Source of the DNA: Candidatus Thorarchaeota archaeon MP11T_1
GTDB taxonomy: Archaea > Asgardarchaeota > Thorarchaeia > Thorarchaeales > Thorarchaeaceae
Length of the DNA: 17,337 nt
NCBI GenBank assembly: GCA_002825515.1
Contig: PJET01000133.1
Span: forward strand, 1 to 17,337
Direction: 5' to 3'
Positions within the stretch are counted from its first letter, which is position 1; each line of letters starts with the position of its first letter. This document shows positions 1 through 7,445 of this stretch, piece after piece. The notes beneath the pieces were generated by a model, which saw only the letters and a list, made by a program, of their open reading frames with translations, did not search any database and was not told where the DNA came from. The position numbers and the translations under genes are program-made.

Positions 1-2
1 AA

Positions 3-53
3 GAAATAAAAGATGGTAACATTCGAAAAATCCGTTTCTGTGGAGAGGAATAA
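3..53 (+). CDS. possible C-terminal fragment of an upstream gene (partial)
   Basis: Reading from base 3, an open frame of 16 codons ends at TAA (51-53) and gives a mixed charged/hydrophobic peptide ending IRKIRFCGEE. It looks like the end of a normal protein, and the other two plus frames stop within the first 20 bases. It is too short to identify, so its status as a gene end is a guess from composition only. Confidence 0.3.
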   Translation, partial: EIKDGNIRKIRFCGEE

Positions 54-303
54 AGCAAGATAGATCGATATATTGAACGTCCAAAATCATTAAATTTACC
101 ATACTAAGATGATGCGATAAGTTTGCTAAGTACATGAATAAGTAAAGAAGCTAATCCGATTCAGAAATCATGAATCATTTTAGGTGACACCCACAGTTTA
201 TTGATATGGCTATATGTTCTTGTTATCGTACTTAACAAGAGGCTCTTAGCACATCCTGAAAATGTTGAAAAGTAGACTCAAAAGTCTAGACCTTGGCTCT
301 CTG

Positions 304-310
304 ATATAAT
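304..310 (+). promoter_or_regulatory. TATA-like box for the surface protein gene
   Basis: The sequence ATATAAT resembles an archaeal TATA box. By the usual spacing of about 25 bases, transcription would start near 331-335, giving a leader of about 50 bases before the ATG. No clear BRE element is visible upstream, so the assignment rests on the box and its position only. Confidence 0.4.
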
Positions 311-333
311 TGAAGAAAGTACATTAAGTCAAG

Positions 334-354
334 GATTATCGTGCTGAGATAATC
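334..354. repeat. inverted repeat GATTATC-N7-GATAATC
   Basis: Perfect 7-bp arms lie at 334-340 and 348-354 around a 7-base spacer. The element sits about 25 bases downstream of the TATA-like box, where transcription should begin, and ends 31 bases before the start codon. It could be an operator for a dimeric regulator or a 5'-leader hairpin. The sequence shows the symmetry; the role is inferred. Confidence 0.45.
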
Positions 355-385
355 AGTCATAACAACGTACCATCGAGGATAGAAC

Positions 386-3300
386 ATGAGAAGAGTAATT
401 ATCTCAATCATTCTAATACTCTCGCTTCTTAGCGTAGCTTCAACAAGAGTGTCTACTCCTCTATCAACTTCGTCAAGTTCAACCCTTGATCATACTACCA
501 CGAATTCAGTATTAATGTCGCAAATAACACATTCAGGGAGCAATGTTCCTGTAAATCAATATCTAAATAGAATGTTTTCGGACCAAGTTCTCGCAATTTC
601 AAATAGCTTTGCTTTTCCAGACACACATACGAATTCAATTGATCTGTCATCTTATCAAATACCAGGTTGGACATTATACAAAGTCATAATTGATGATTAC
701 AACCTAACTGCGATTGCAGAAAGAGAAGTTGTTGGTTCGAATAGTACAACTTCTGCTAGTTCAGCTTATGCAATTTTTGAACATGATATTGATCTTTATT
801 ATGATCAACTTGCCCAAGGATTTTACAACATGGGTCACGATGGACAACTACAGAATGTTTCAATATTGTACATGTCTCCCACCTATGACCCAGCGAATCA
901 CAATTACGCATATATCGACATTAGATCGGACTATCAAGATGGATCAACTAATATGGTATCCTCTGTACAATTAGAGAATGTTGGACTGTCTGCTACATGG
1001 GCAAGTGTAACTGAACCTGTTATTCTAGATTCCAGTACAACGTACTATGTGGTTATGAATGGCAGCTTGCTGGTAGAATTCCTTACTTTCTATCCCGATA
1101 TTCGATGGTACTATGAAAGTGCTGCAGAATCTTTCTTAACTCGTCGTCATAATACTGATGGAAATACTTGGGGTTCAGACAGACCATACGAAGCTATACT
1201 GAACTATACATACATACCATGGAATAAAACATCGAACTCCGCCCTTGTTTATTCGGATCCCGCTGATGTAAACCTGATGCTCAATGGAACGCCTGTTTCT
1301 GGGTCTTCATGGAGTATTAGTTCTGGGACCAATATTACATCATTGCGGATTTCATCCGATCAATCTGTGAATGTCGTTTATAATCTCACATTATGCTATA
1401 CACAGGACATATCAGCAAATTCACTTTGGAAAGCAAGTACTTCTAGCGCTCCTATCATGTGGAATGTTACGACAGATCTTTCCTACCCAGTAGTATCTAA
1501 TATTGTAGCTCAATCCATGAACATAACAAACATCCCACTTGATTGGACTGAAACAGGCTTATACCTTGGCACCTCACCTTCTGGTTCCTATGTAAAATCG
1601 GGCACGATAGTAATTTGCACTGGACTGAGTGATGGAACGTGGACATTCACATCAACAGCTCCAAACTATGCAGTGGACCTAGCGTTATATGATTCATCAG
1701 ATGATTCTCTCATTATCTACAAAGTTGCAAATCTAGTTATAATGGATGTCAATGCAACGATTGAAGATGGTGTTGGAACACCTATGACTGGCGGCACGTC
1801 CAACCTTTCAATATTGCAGTTGACAAACCTTATCTATTCCCCTCCAGAGATTCCTGCAAGTAGTGGATCAGTTTCATTTTCATGGGATATTAGCTCTACA
1901 ACAGATGGCAATAACACTCATTCTGTAGAAGTATATTGGATAAGTACAGACGGACTGGAAGCGGGATACATCACAGAGGATGTGTTTGTGTATCATTCCA
2001 CAGCATTGGTTGCAGACGACTTGACAATCGATGATTACACTGAGGATTCATTCTCTATCGGAATTAACTTTGATAAAGTCAGTCCAGCACAAGGACTTGA
2101 CGATACCCCTGCAGATGTCACTTACTCCTTTGGAAGTACAGTAAATGCTACCTTGACAGATGACGGTGGAGGGAGATGGACATGGATCGTGGACACAACA
2201 GGAATGGAAAATGGAGTCTACCCACTCACTGTTTACGCTGAAGGATTTGCACTTGAGAATCAAAGTCTCGTAATCATGGTAAACCTTGATCACCAAACAC
2301 GAGCTCTAAACTGGAGCTGGTCAATTTCTAACGACATTGCATATCTGGACAGCACAAATCTGTCTGTTACTTACCGATACTTGTTCAATGAAACAAGGAT
2401 TGACAGCGCTACAGTCAATATTACCTTCCAAGGTTCCACCTATGACATGGCATGGGATCCAATTACTCAGACCTACTGGATAGAGTTGACCGGTGCGAAT
2501 TTCACTGGAGTTCCAGGAACATTCCCTTTGGTTGTGAATGCCTGGAAAGCGGGCTTTGAGTGGCAATTCAATGACACAAATACAATCACAATTGGTAGTC
2601 AGACAGGAGAAGTGTTCAAGGTTGAATATAATCCAGACTCTCGGAACATATCCTATATCGAGAGCCTGTTCATTCAGGTGACCTATAATTATAGTTCAGT
2701 CCCAATTGATAGCAACACTGTCGTGAGAATAACATTCAATGGTTCTGCACCAGTGGACCTAGTATTCAATCCCACAACAGCAAAATGGGAAACCACACTG
2801 CTTGGATCCAACTATCTGGGTGCATGGGACATATTGGTCAGAGCAACAGCTGACGGTTATACAACACGTACGAATACAACGATATTCAGTGTTTATGAAG
2901 ACACGCCGATCTTAACTAGTTCGTGGGCTGGAGAAATTGAAACCACAGATTATGACACTGACGAACCTTTGACAATAACTCTAACCGATTCGATTGGCAC
3001 ACCAATCACAGATGCAACAGTGTTCTTCACTGCTTTCGGAACTCTATACACCTCTTCATCCGGACCAAGTGGTCAGTACACCTTCAGTATAGATCCTACT
3101 GAAACAAGAGGGGTTGAAACATTCGTTGTTTCCGTAGTGAGAACAGGTTATGTATCATCTCAGATAAGCTTGAACCTCACAGTGGAAGCTACAACATCAC
3201 TTCAGTTCCGCAATTTATTGAGTTCAGAATATGAGCAATGGAATCTAACAATCGAAGTAAGATACATGGATACTTTCTATAGCAGTGCAATAGAAAACGC

Positions 3301-4954
3301 AACAGTAACAGTAAATCTTGATGGCGTTGACTACATCCTTCAGTACTCATCTGCAGCTGAAGTCTATATAATTGAAATCACTCTGGATTTAGATCCAGGA
3401 GATTATACAATCTATGTGTCAGCCTTTGCGGAGTATGCTGCGTATGCAACCAATCAAGCTGCTTTCATTGTTAATGCAAAGGAGTATGTGTATCTTGAAG
3501 TCACCTTTGATGGAGACCTTATTGCAGGACAGTTCATGGAAATCATTGCTACTCTGAGATCCAACTCTACAGATCCCCCCGAAATACCAGGAGAAACAAT
3601 CCGCTTTGAAGTGTCTGTGTATTTTGAGAATGGCACAGTTGTCCATTATACTGGTCCAACGATGATTGATTCCACCAATACAGAAGGTGTTGCATCTGTT
3701 GGGTTTGAAGTTCCATTTGGAAATGTCGACAGACTGACTGCTCGTGCTATCTATGATGGCAGTAGAACCAGATGGGGAGCGGAGAGAACTGAGGTTACAG
3801 GCGTTGAAGTTAGTCTGTTCTCCCTTCTATTTGCATTCTTTACGAGTGGCGTAGGTCTTATGGTAGTTATCTCTATGGCTCTTCTAGGTATTGTCGCAAC
3901 AGGCTACAACAAAGCTGTGAAGCCTAGAAAGAGGGCAGCTAGACTCAGCCTTGAGAATCAACTTCAGATGTTTAAAGATCTTGAAACTGTACAACATTTC
4001 ATGGCTGTATATCTAGACCGGGGAACCTGCGTATTTTATCATCCCTTCACCGAGGAGAGGATCCAGCCAGATTTGATTAGCGGATTTATCGCTGCAATAA
4101 CCAGCGTTTATGGGGAGATTAAGGGAGATGGGGTCAGAGGAACACTTGAGGAAATTCAGTATCACGGATTACGTCTCAACAGCTATAGTGGACAGTACAT
4201 CATTGGCATACTTATTCTGGAGGGTGAGATGACTCCACTTCTACGAGAACGACTCCAGTTCTTCGTGGAGTTATTTGAGAATCAATACGATCAGGACCTT
4301 GACGGTTGGACTGGACTTATTGACTGTTTTGATCCTGAATGGGTAGTTTCCACATTAAACTCAGCTTTCAATTATGCATGGCATCTACCACATAAATTTG
4401 GACCTACACAGAAAGTATCCAAAAGTGATGCCAAAATTCTGAATTACATTAGTGCAGTTAGAGATGAAAAGAATGAGTTCTATATTAAGAATATAATATC
4501 ACCATTAGCTGAGATGCTTGAGAAGACCGAGGCTGAAGTTTTGGATAGATTGCTTCTATTACAAGATCGAGGAATTATTGCCCCGATTGGTATTCAAACA
4601 ATTCTCCAACGTCAAGGATTAGCTTTAGTGGATGGATCAGAACATCCCATGATTGAACCACAACCGGTTATTGAAGAAGACAAGCTAGAACCTGAAGAAG
4701 TAATACCAGAGCATATTGAAGAGATTGAAATCGAAGAAACACCCGAAGAATTTGCTGTAGAGGCGGAAGTTGCAGAAGTGGTTGAGCCCGAACCTCAAAT
4801 TGATCCAATGGATGCATTTGTGCAGGATGTTGAATCGCTTCTTGTCGAAAAGGCACAGGAGGAGAAGAAGGAAAAGAAAAAGGACGATGAACTGGATCAA
4901 TTTGTGAAAGAGTTGAGAGAAAAGATTGGAGAAGATGAAGAAACTGAAGACTAA
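386..4954 (+). CDS. giant receptor-like surface protein: Ig-like repeats, one TM helix, cytoplasmic longin-like and winged-helix-like domains
   Basis: The 1522-residue product starts with a basic then hydrophobic signal peptide (residues 1-20). A beta-rich N-terminal region (about 30-540) follows, then six beta-sandwich-like repeats (544-1142). A hydrophobic helix (about 1144-1171) is followed by a basic stop-transfer segment (KAVKPRKRAAR). About 31 N-x-S/T sequons lie before this helix and none after it, so the N-terminal part should be outside the cell. Inside, residues about 1200-1300 look like a longin/roadblock (SNARE-like) domain: strand FMAVYLD, a turn, FYHPF, helix LISGFIAAITSVYGEI, then strands and a long helix. 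Residues about 1343-1402 look like a winged helix. The tail (1420-1522) is acidic, Pro/Glu-rich and then helical. The start is supported by GAGG seven bases upstream. Ligand and partners are unknown. The domain names come from pattern reading; the overall topology is much firmer than the domain identities. Confidence 0.85.
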   Translation: MRRVIISIILILSLLSVASTRVSTPLSTSSSSTLDHTTTNSVLMSQITHSGSNVPVNQYLNRMFSDQVLAISNSFAFPDTHTNSIDLSSYQIPGWTLYKVIIDDYNLTAIAEREVVGSNSTTSASSAYAIFEHDIDLYYDQLAQGFYNMGHDGQLQNVSILYMSPTYDPANHNYAYIDIRSDYQDGSTNMVSSVQLENVGLSATWASVTEPVILDSSTTYYVVMNGSLLVEFLTFYPDIRWYYESAAESFLTRRHNTDGNTWGSDRPYEAILNYTYIPWNKTSNSALVYSDPADVNLMLNGTPVSGSSWSISSGTNITSLRISSDQSVNVVYNLTLCYTQDISANSLWKASTSSAPIMWNVTTDLSYPVVSNIVAQSMNITNIPLDWTETGLYLGTSPSGSYVKSGTIVICTGLSDGTWTFTSTAPNYAVDLALYDSSDDSLIIYKVANLVIMDVNATIEDGVGTPMTGGTSNLSILQLTNLIYSPPEIPASSGSVSFSWDISSTTDGNNTHSVEVYWISTDGLEAGYITEDVFVYHSTALVADDLTIDDYTEDSFSIGINFDKVSPAQGLDDTPADVTYSFGSTVNATLTDDGGGRWTWIVDTTGMENGVYPLTVYAEGFALENQSLVIMVNLDHQTRALNWSWSISNDIAYLDSTNLSVTYRYLFNETRIDSATVNITFQGSTYDMAWDPITQTYWIELTGANFTGVPGTFPLVVNAWKAGFEWQFNDTNTITIGSQTGEVFKVEYNPDSRNISYIESLFIQVTYNYSSVPIDSNTVVRITFNGSAPVDLVFNPTTAKWETTLLGSNYLGAWDILVRATADGYTTRTNTTIFSVYEDTPILTSSWAGEIETTDYDTDEPLTITLTDSIGTPITDATVFFTAFGTLYTSSSGPSGQYTFSIDPTETRGVETFVVSVVRTGYVSSQISLNLTVEATTSLQFRNLLSSEYEQWNLTIEVRYMDTFYSSAIENATVTVNLDGVDYILQYSSAAEVYIIEITLDLDPGDYTIYVSAFAEYAAYATNQAAFIVNAKEYVYLEVTFDGDLIAGQFMEIIATLRSNSTDPPEIPGETIRFEVSVYFENGTVVHYTGPTMIDSTNTEGVASVGFEVPFGNVDRLTARAIYDGSRTRWGAERTEVTGVEVSLFSLLFAFFTSGVGLMVVISMALLGIVATGYNKAVKPRKRAARLSLENQLQMFKDLETVQHFMAVYLDRGTCVFYHPFTEERIQPDLISGFIAAITSVYGEIKGDGVRGTLEEIQYHGLRLNSYSGQYIIGILILEGEMTPLLRERLQFFVELFENQYDQDLDGWTGLIDCFDPEWVVSTLNSAFNYAWHLPHKFGPTQKVSKSDAKILNYISAVRDEKNEFYIKNIISPLAEMLEKTEAEVLDRLLLLQDRGIIAPIGIQTILQRQGLALVDGSEHPMIEPQPVIEEDKLEPEEVIPEHIEEIEIEETPEEFAVEAEVAEVVEPEPQIDPMDAFVQDVESLLVEKAQEEKKEKKKDDELDQFVKELREKIGEDEETED
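2015..3811 (+). repeat. six protein-level beta-sandwich repeats of about 94-111 residues
   Basis: Within the surface protein, units begin near residues 544, 638, 738, 840, 936 and 1032. Each has an alternating-strand pattern with shared landmarks: an Asn-rich sequon strand, a central aromatic strand before a Gly turn, and a closing strand such as FPLVVNAWKAGF or WDILVRATADGY. The second and third units are the most alike. The repeats are degenerate at DNA level, so they are old duplications. Ig-like/fibronectin-like folds are the likely identity, inferred from size and strand pattern. Confidence 0.6.
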
Positions 4955-4992
4955 CTTCTAAAAGACGAGAAACCTTCAAGCCAAGAACACTT

Positions 4993-5340
4993 ATGTACAT
5001 CACACAATGGACTCAGGTTGTGCGTAGAATGCCTTGGGATATTATCAGCTATAATATAATCGATAACAGTATCTTGCAGGTGGAAATTACAACTCCACTG
5101 ATTGAATTCATGTATCTCAAAATTGATGATGTTAAAAAAGCCTGGGTGAAATTCCTTGGACAGTTTATTACGGACCAACCAGGAATAGACATGTCTTGGG
5201 AAATGGAACCTCGAGATGATAATGCCTTGGTGACCATCAAAATCGCTAAGATAGGTGATTTACCAAAATTTAGTGATACAGAAGCTAAGGGTGTAATTGA
5301 TGCTATTGATGCAGTTGATGGACTCCTTGAAGAAACATAA
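4993..5340 (+). CDS. unrecognised 115-residue soluble protein
   Basis: This protein lies 38 bases after the surface protein gene on the same strand, with no terminator between, so the two may be co-transcribed. It has no signal peptide, membrane helix or Cys pair. The pattern is mixed alpha/beta: strands around ISYNIIDNSILQVEIT, a helix around DDVKKAWVKFLGQFI, a strand with ALVTIKIAKIG, and an acidic C-terminal helix (AKGVIDAIDAVDGLLEE). I recognise no family. A second in-frame ATG at 5029 (MPWDII) is possible, and no strong Shine-Dalgarno motif precedes either start. Its position suggests it could act with the cytoplasmic part of the surface protein, which is inference only. Its stop lies one base from the stop of the convergent LarA-like gene. 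Confidence 0.7.
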   Translation: MYITQWTQVVRRMPWDIISYNIIDNSILQVEITTPLIEFMYLKIDDVKKAWVKFLGQFITDQPGIDMSWEMEPRDDNALVTIKIAKIGDLPKFSDTEAKGVIDAIDAVDGLLEET

Positions 5341-5341
5341 A

Positions 5342-6601
5342 TTAATTTCTGGATAACTTAGGTGTAGTTCGCACACCATCATGTAAAATGGCTACTTTTT
5401 TATTAGACGCAAGCATGCCTTGAGCAACTTCGAACCCTTCTTGTGGATCACTTGCAGGAGTACAATGAAGCTGTTCTTCCACAAGCGAATCGCGTAGTCT
5501 GCTACAGATTACTACGTTTCTAGAACTTAAAATCTCCCAAAAGAATCGAGACTTCTCCATCCCAAGTTCAAAATTAGTCTCCGAGATGGTGATTAAATCT
5601 TCTGCAGATGAGAATTCTGACATTCCTCGTAGGAAACCTTTAGGTCCAATATCTTCACTACACTCTGCTACAAGTACGATGGAACCTCCATGCTCAGTGA
5701 CTGCATATGCAGAATGAAGACAGTCTATTGCATCATAAAGTGTTGAGTCATGAGATTGACCACCTGCACTCACTATTGCGATATCAGCTCGTCTGTTGAA
5801 GTCAGCCTTTGCCAAACGCAACGCAGTACTCACTCCATAAATCCAAGAGGAAATCGGATTTCCAGCTACAATGTGGGCAAGATTTCCATGCCAATCTGTT
5901 ACAGCATTTACAATGAAATCCAAGCCAGCAAGCTGTGATGTTTCTAGTAAATCGATGCAAGAAGGTGTTTCCATTTCAAAGGGACCAATCAGTCCTGATG
6001 TTCGTAGCTTGGCATTACGATGTATTGTCCTGTTTCCTGAAACACTTGGATTCACAGACATGCGGCCACCAGTTGCACCATAGAATAAGTCAGGCCGAAT
6101 ATCAGCCAAGCCAATCTTAAGGTCTGCACAAAGATAGGCTTCGTTTATGTGTACAGGAGTAGAATGGCTAGGAGTTTCACCTATGAATTTGAGAGATGCT
6201 TCATTCTTCGGATTGTGCAGAATAAGCATGTGTCCTCTGGATTCAGGATTTCCCAAACATTCATTGACATCAGTCTTAGAGATTCTCTCATTAGCGGGAT
6301 ATATAATCGAAACATTGTCTGGATTGAAAGCGAATGTATCTACGCTATTTAGGAGAGAGTTCAAAAGATCCTCAATTAGTACAACTTGTTCAATTCGGTT
6401 TACAACGATTGTTATTGAGTCAACCTCCGATACTCTTCTGGAGAAAGGTTGAGAGTCTATAGGCGATTCAATTACTCTGAGTAATTCTGACGAAATATTC
6501 GGATGCTTAGTAACAACCTGCGGCGCAACCTGCTCAATCGTGAATCTATCACTCAAATCGAGAGGAAGAAACTCCTCTCCATATCGCAGGTCAACTCTCA
6601 T
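5342..6601 (-). CDS. LarA/DUF2088-family protein lacking the nickel-pincer residues
   Basis: The protein has the layout of lactate racemase LarA, about 420 residues. Its N-terminus (MRVDLRYGEEFLPLDL) is typical for the family. The central block DLFYGATGGRMSVNPS matches the LarA block around GGRKS, and the C-terminal half has the familiar SAGGQSHDSTLYDAIDCLHSA followed by GGSIVLVAEC. LarA racemises lactate using a nickel-pincer nucleotide tethered to Lys184 and held by His108, His174 and His200 (Lactobacillus plantarum numbering). Here the Lys position is Met181 and the flanking His positions read Asp171 and Ala197. No counterpart of His108 or of the N-terminal D-x-T-R motif is visible. Racemase activity is therefore doubtful. 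It could bind another cofactor or be a regulatory or structural relative. I chose the ATG at 6601 because it fits the family N-terminus; a GTG at 6634 would add 11 residues. Confidence 0.8.
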   Translation of the reverse strand: MRVDLRYGEEFLPLDLSDRFTIEQVAPQVVTKHPNISSELLRVIESPIDSQPFSRRVSEVDSITIVVNRIEQVVLIEDLLNSLLNSVDTFAFNPDNVSIIYPANERISKTDVNECLGNPESRGHMLILHNPKNEASLKFIGETPSHSTPVHINEAYLCADLKIGLADIRPDLFYGATGGRMSVNPSVSGNRTIHRNAKLRTSGLIGPFEMETPSCIDLLETSQLAGLDFIVNAVTDWHGNLAHIVAGNPISSWIYGVSTALRLAKADFNRRADIAIVSAGGQSHDSTLYDAIDCLHSAYAVTEHGGSIVLVAECSEDIGPKGFLRGMSEFSSAEDLITISETNFELGMEKSRFFWEILSSRNVVICSRLRDSLVEEQLHCTPASDPQEGFEVAQGMLASNKKVAILHDGVRTTPKLSRN

Positions 6602-6634
6602 TCTAGTCACTCTACTCTCATTTAATCTGGGCAC

Positions 6635-6711
6635 CTCTTAAAGTTACCAGCCCTCTTTAGGTAATGTTCTTATCTTGAAAAAAAAAGTTTGAGTTAATGG
6701 GTTGGTAAAAG
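6635..6711. promoter_or_regulatory. divergent promoter region between LarA-like and VTT genes
   Basis: This short region separates two divergent starts and contains a run of nine A residues near 6678-6686. Both promoters must lie within it or just inside the gene ends. I cannot place a confident TATA box on either strand. A GGTAAAAG stretch before the ATG at 6712 is a weak ribosome-binding candidate. Confidence 0.35.
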
Positions 6712-7443
6712 ATGAAGAATGCAGACAGATTACTAATACTGTCAGTGATTGCTCTTCTTGTTTATTTGACGCTAAGTCTTCTATTTCCGGATATAATCAG
6801 TCCATTCGGAGTCGTCTATAACTGGTTATTAGGCATCTCCCTATTGCTTGGGTACCTAGGAGCGTTCATCATATCAGCCATAGGAAATGCCACAATACTC
6901 TTCCCATTTCCGTACGTGGGAGTGGCTTTCATACTTGGAGGCCTTAGGGATGAAGTGACAATGAACTTCGTGTTTGATCCATGGGTTATTGGTGCAGTCG
7001 CTGGTATTGGAGCCATGCTAGGAGAGATGACTGGATACTTCATCGGATATGGGGGAGGAAAATTAATTGATAAAAATCAGACAGGCTCTTTCAAGAGATA
7101 TATTGATTCTCATCCGAGAGCAACTCCATTTGTCGTCTGGCTTCTTGCGGCCACTCCAATCCCAGACGATATCTTGATTGTTCCCTTAGGAGCAGCTCGA
7201 TATTCTTGGTGGAAAGTAGCTCTCTCACAACTTGTAGGAAAAACCATGTTCCTGATGGGTATTGCATGGTCTGGAAGGTTTGGTCTTGATTTCATTGGTT
7301 CAATCCTTGGAAATACGAATCCGCTGAGCATTGTATCCCGTATTATTGAGATTACTAGTGTTCTGCTTGTGATTGTTGCGATTTACATGCTCGTTAGTAT
7401 CGATTGGAACTCGATGGTTAATAATGAAACTAGCAAAGCCTAA
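6712..7443 (+). CDS. DedA/VTT-domain (SNARE-associated family) membrane protein
   Basis: The 243-residue protein has an N-terminal membrane helix (about 8-28), a hydrophobic re-entrant-like stretch (about 46-78) and further helices to residue about 230. Two hallmarks of the VTT (PF09335) family are visible: the GE-containing motif GAMLGEMTGYFIGYGGG (G104-E105) and the second-half motif with P149-I-P-D-D153 followed by LGAARYSWWKVALSQLVGK. Bacterial and archaeal DedA proteins and eukaryotic TMEM41B/VMP1 share this fold and are linked to lipid scrambling or flipping and envelope homeostasis. That role here is by family only. The gene diverges from the LarA-like gene and ends two bases from the convergent 321-residue gene. 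Length is normal for the family and nothing is missing. Confidence 0.85.
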   Translation: MKNADRLLILSVIALLVYLTLSLLFPDIISPFGVVYNWLLGISLLLGYLGAFIISAIGNATILFPFPYVGVAFILGGLRDEVTMNFVFDPWVIGAVAGIGAMLGEMTGYFIGYGGGKLIDKNQTGSFKRYIDSHPRATPFVVWLLAATPIPDDILIVPLGAARYSWWKVALSQLVGKTMFLMGIAWSGRFGLDFIGSILGNTNPLSIVSRIIEITSVLLVIVAIYMLVSIDWNSMVNNETSKA

Positions 7444-7445
7444 TT

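Larger units (their letters stand above)
54..385 (+). promoter_or_regulatory. intergenic leader of the giant surface protein gene
   Basis: This is the only stretch over 300 bases without a full gene. I see no tRNA-like cloverleaf and no convincing ORF on either strand. It is AT-rich and holds a small hairpin (TAGACT, loop CAAA, AGTCTA; 273-288), a TATA-like box (304-310), a perfect 7-bp inverted repeat (334-354) and a GAGG Shine-Dalgarno motif (375-378) seven bases before the ATG at 386. Together these suggest a promoter close to the gene with an operator or leader hairpin. Confidence 0.5.

Noticed and set aside
100..125. GATGATG resembling a C box of a C/D guide RNA
   Set aside because: The match to RUGAUGA is imperfect, and I found no properly spaced D, C' and D' boxes.
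273..288. Small hairpin TAGACT-CAAA-AGTCTA as a terminator of an upstream gene
   Set aside because: It lies 220 bases after the possible upstream stop, has no T-run and a weak 6-bp AT-rich stem.
386..3811. Reading the surface protein as a protease or glycosidase
   Set aside because: No catalytic motif of such enzymes is visible in the extracellular part; the pattern is repeats and beta strands only.
4668..5003. Minus-strand ORF of 111 codons opposite the end of the surface protein gene
   Set aside because: It is an antisense shadow of the Glu/Lys-rich tail: the product is a low-complexity Leu/Gln/Phe/Ser-rich string with no domain pattern, and the plus-strand frame is clearly coding.
6147..6452. 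Plus-strand ORF of 101 codons inside the LarA-like gene
   Set aside because: It is antisense to a conserved family protein, has no recognisable features, and overlaps other shadow frames there.
6607..6631. Five-codon upstream ORF (ATG at 6621) preceded by GAGGTG on the minus strand, before the LarA-like ATG
   Set aside because: A short leader peptide that ends just before the real start is possible, but at this length it cannot be told from chance.
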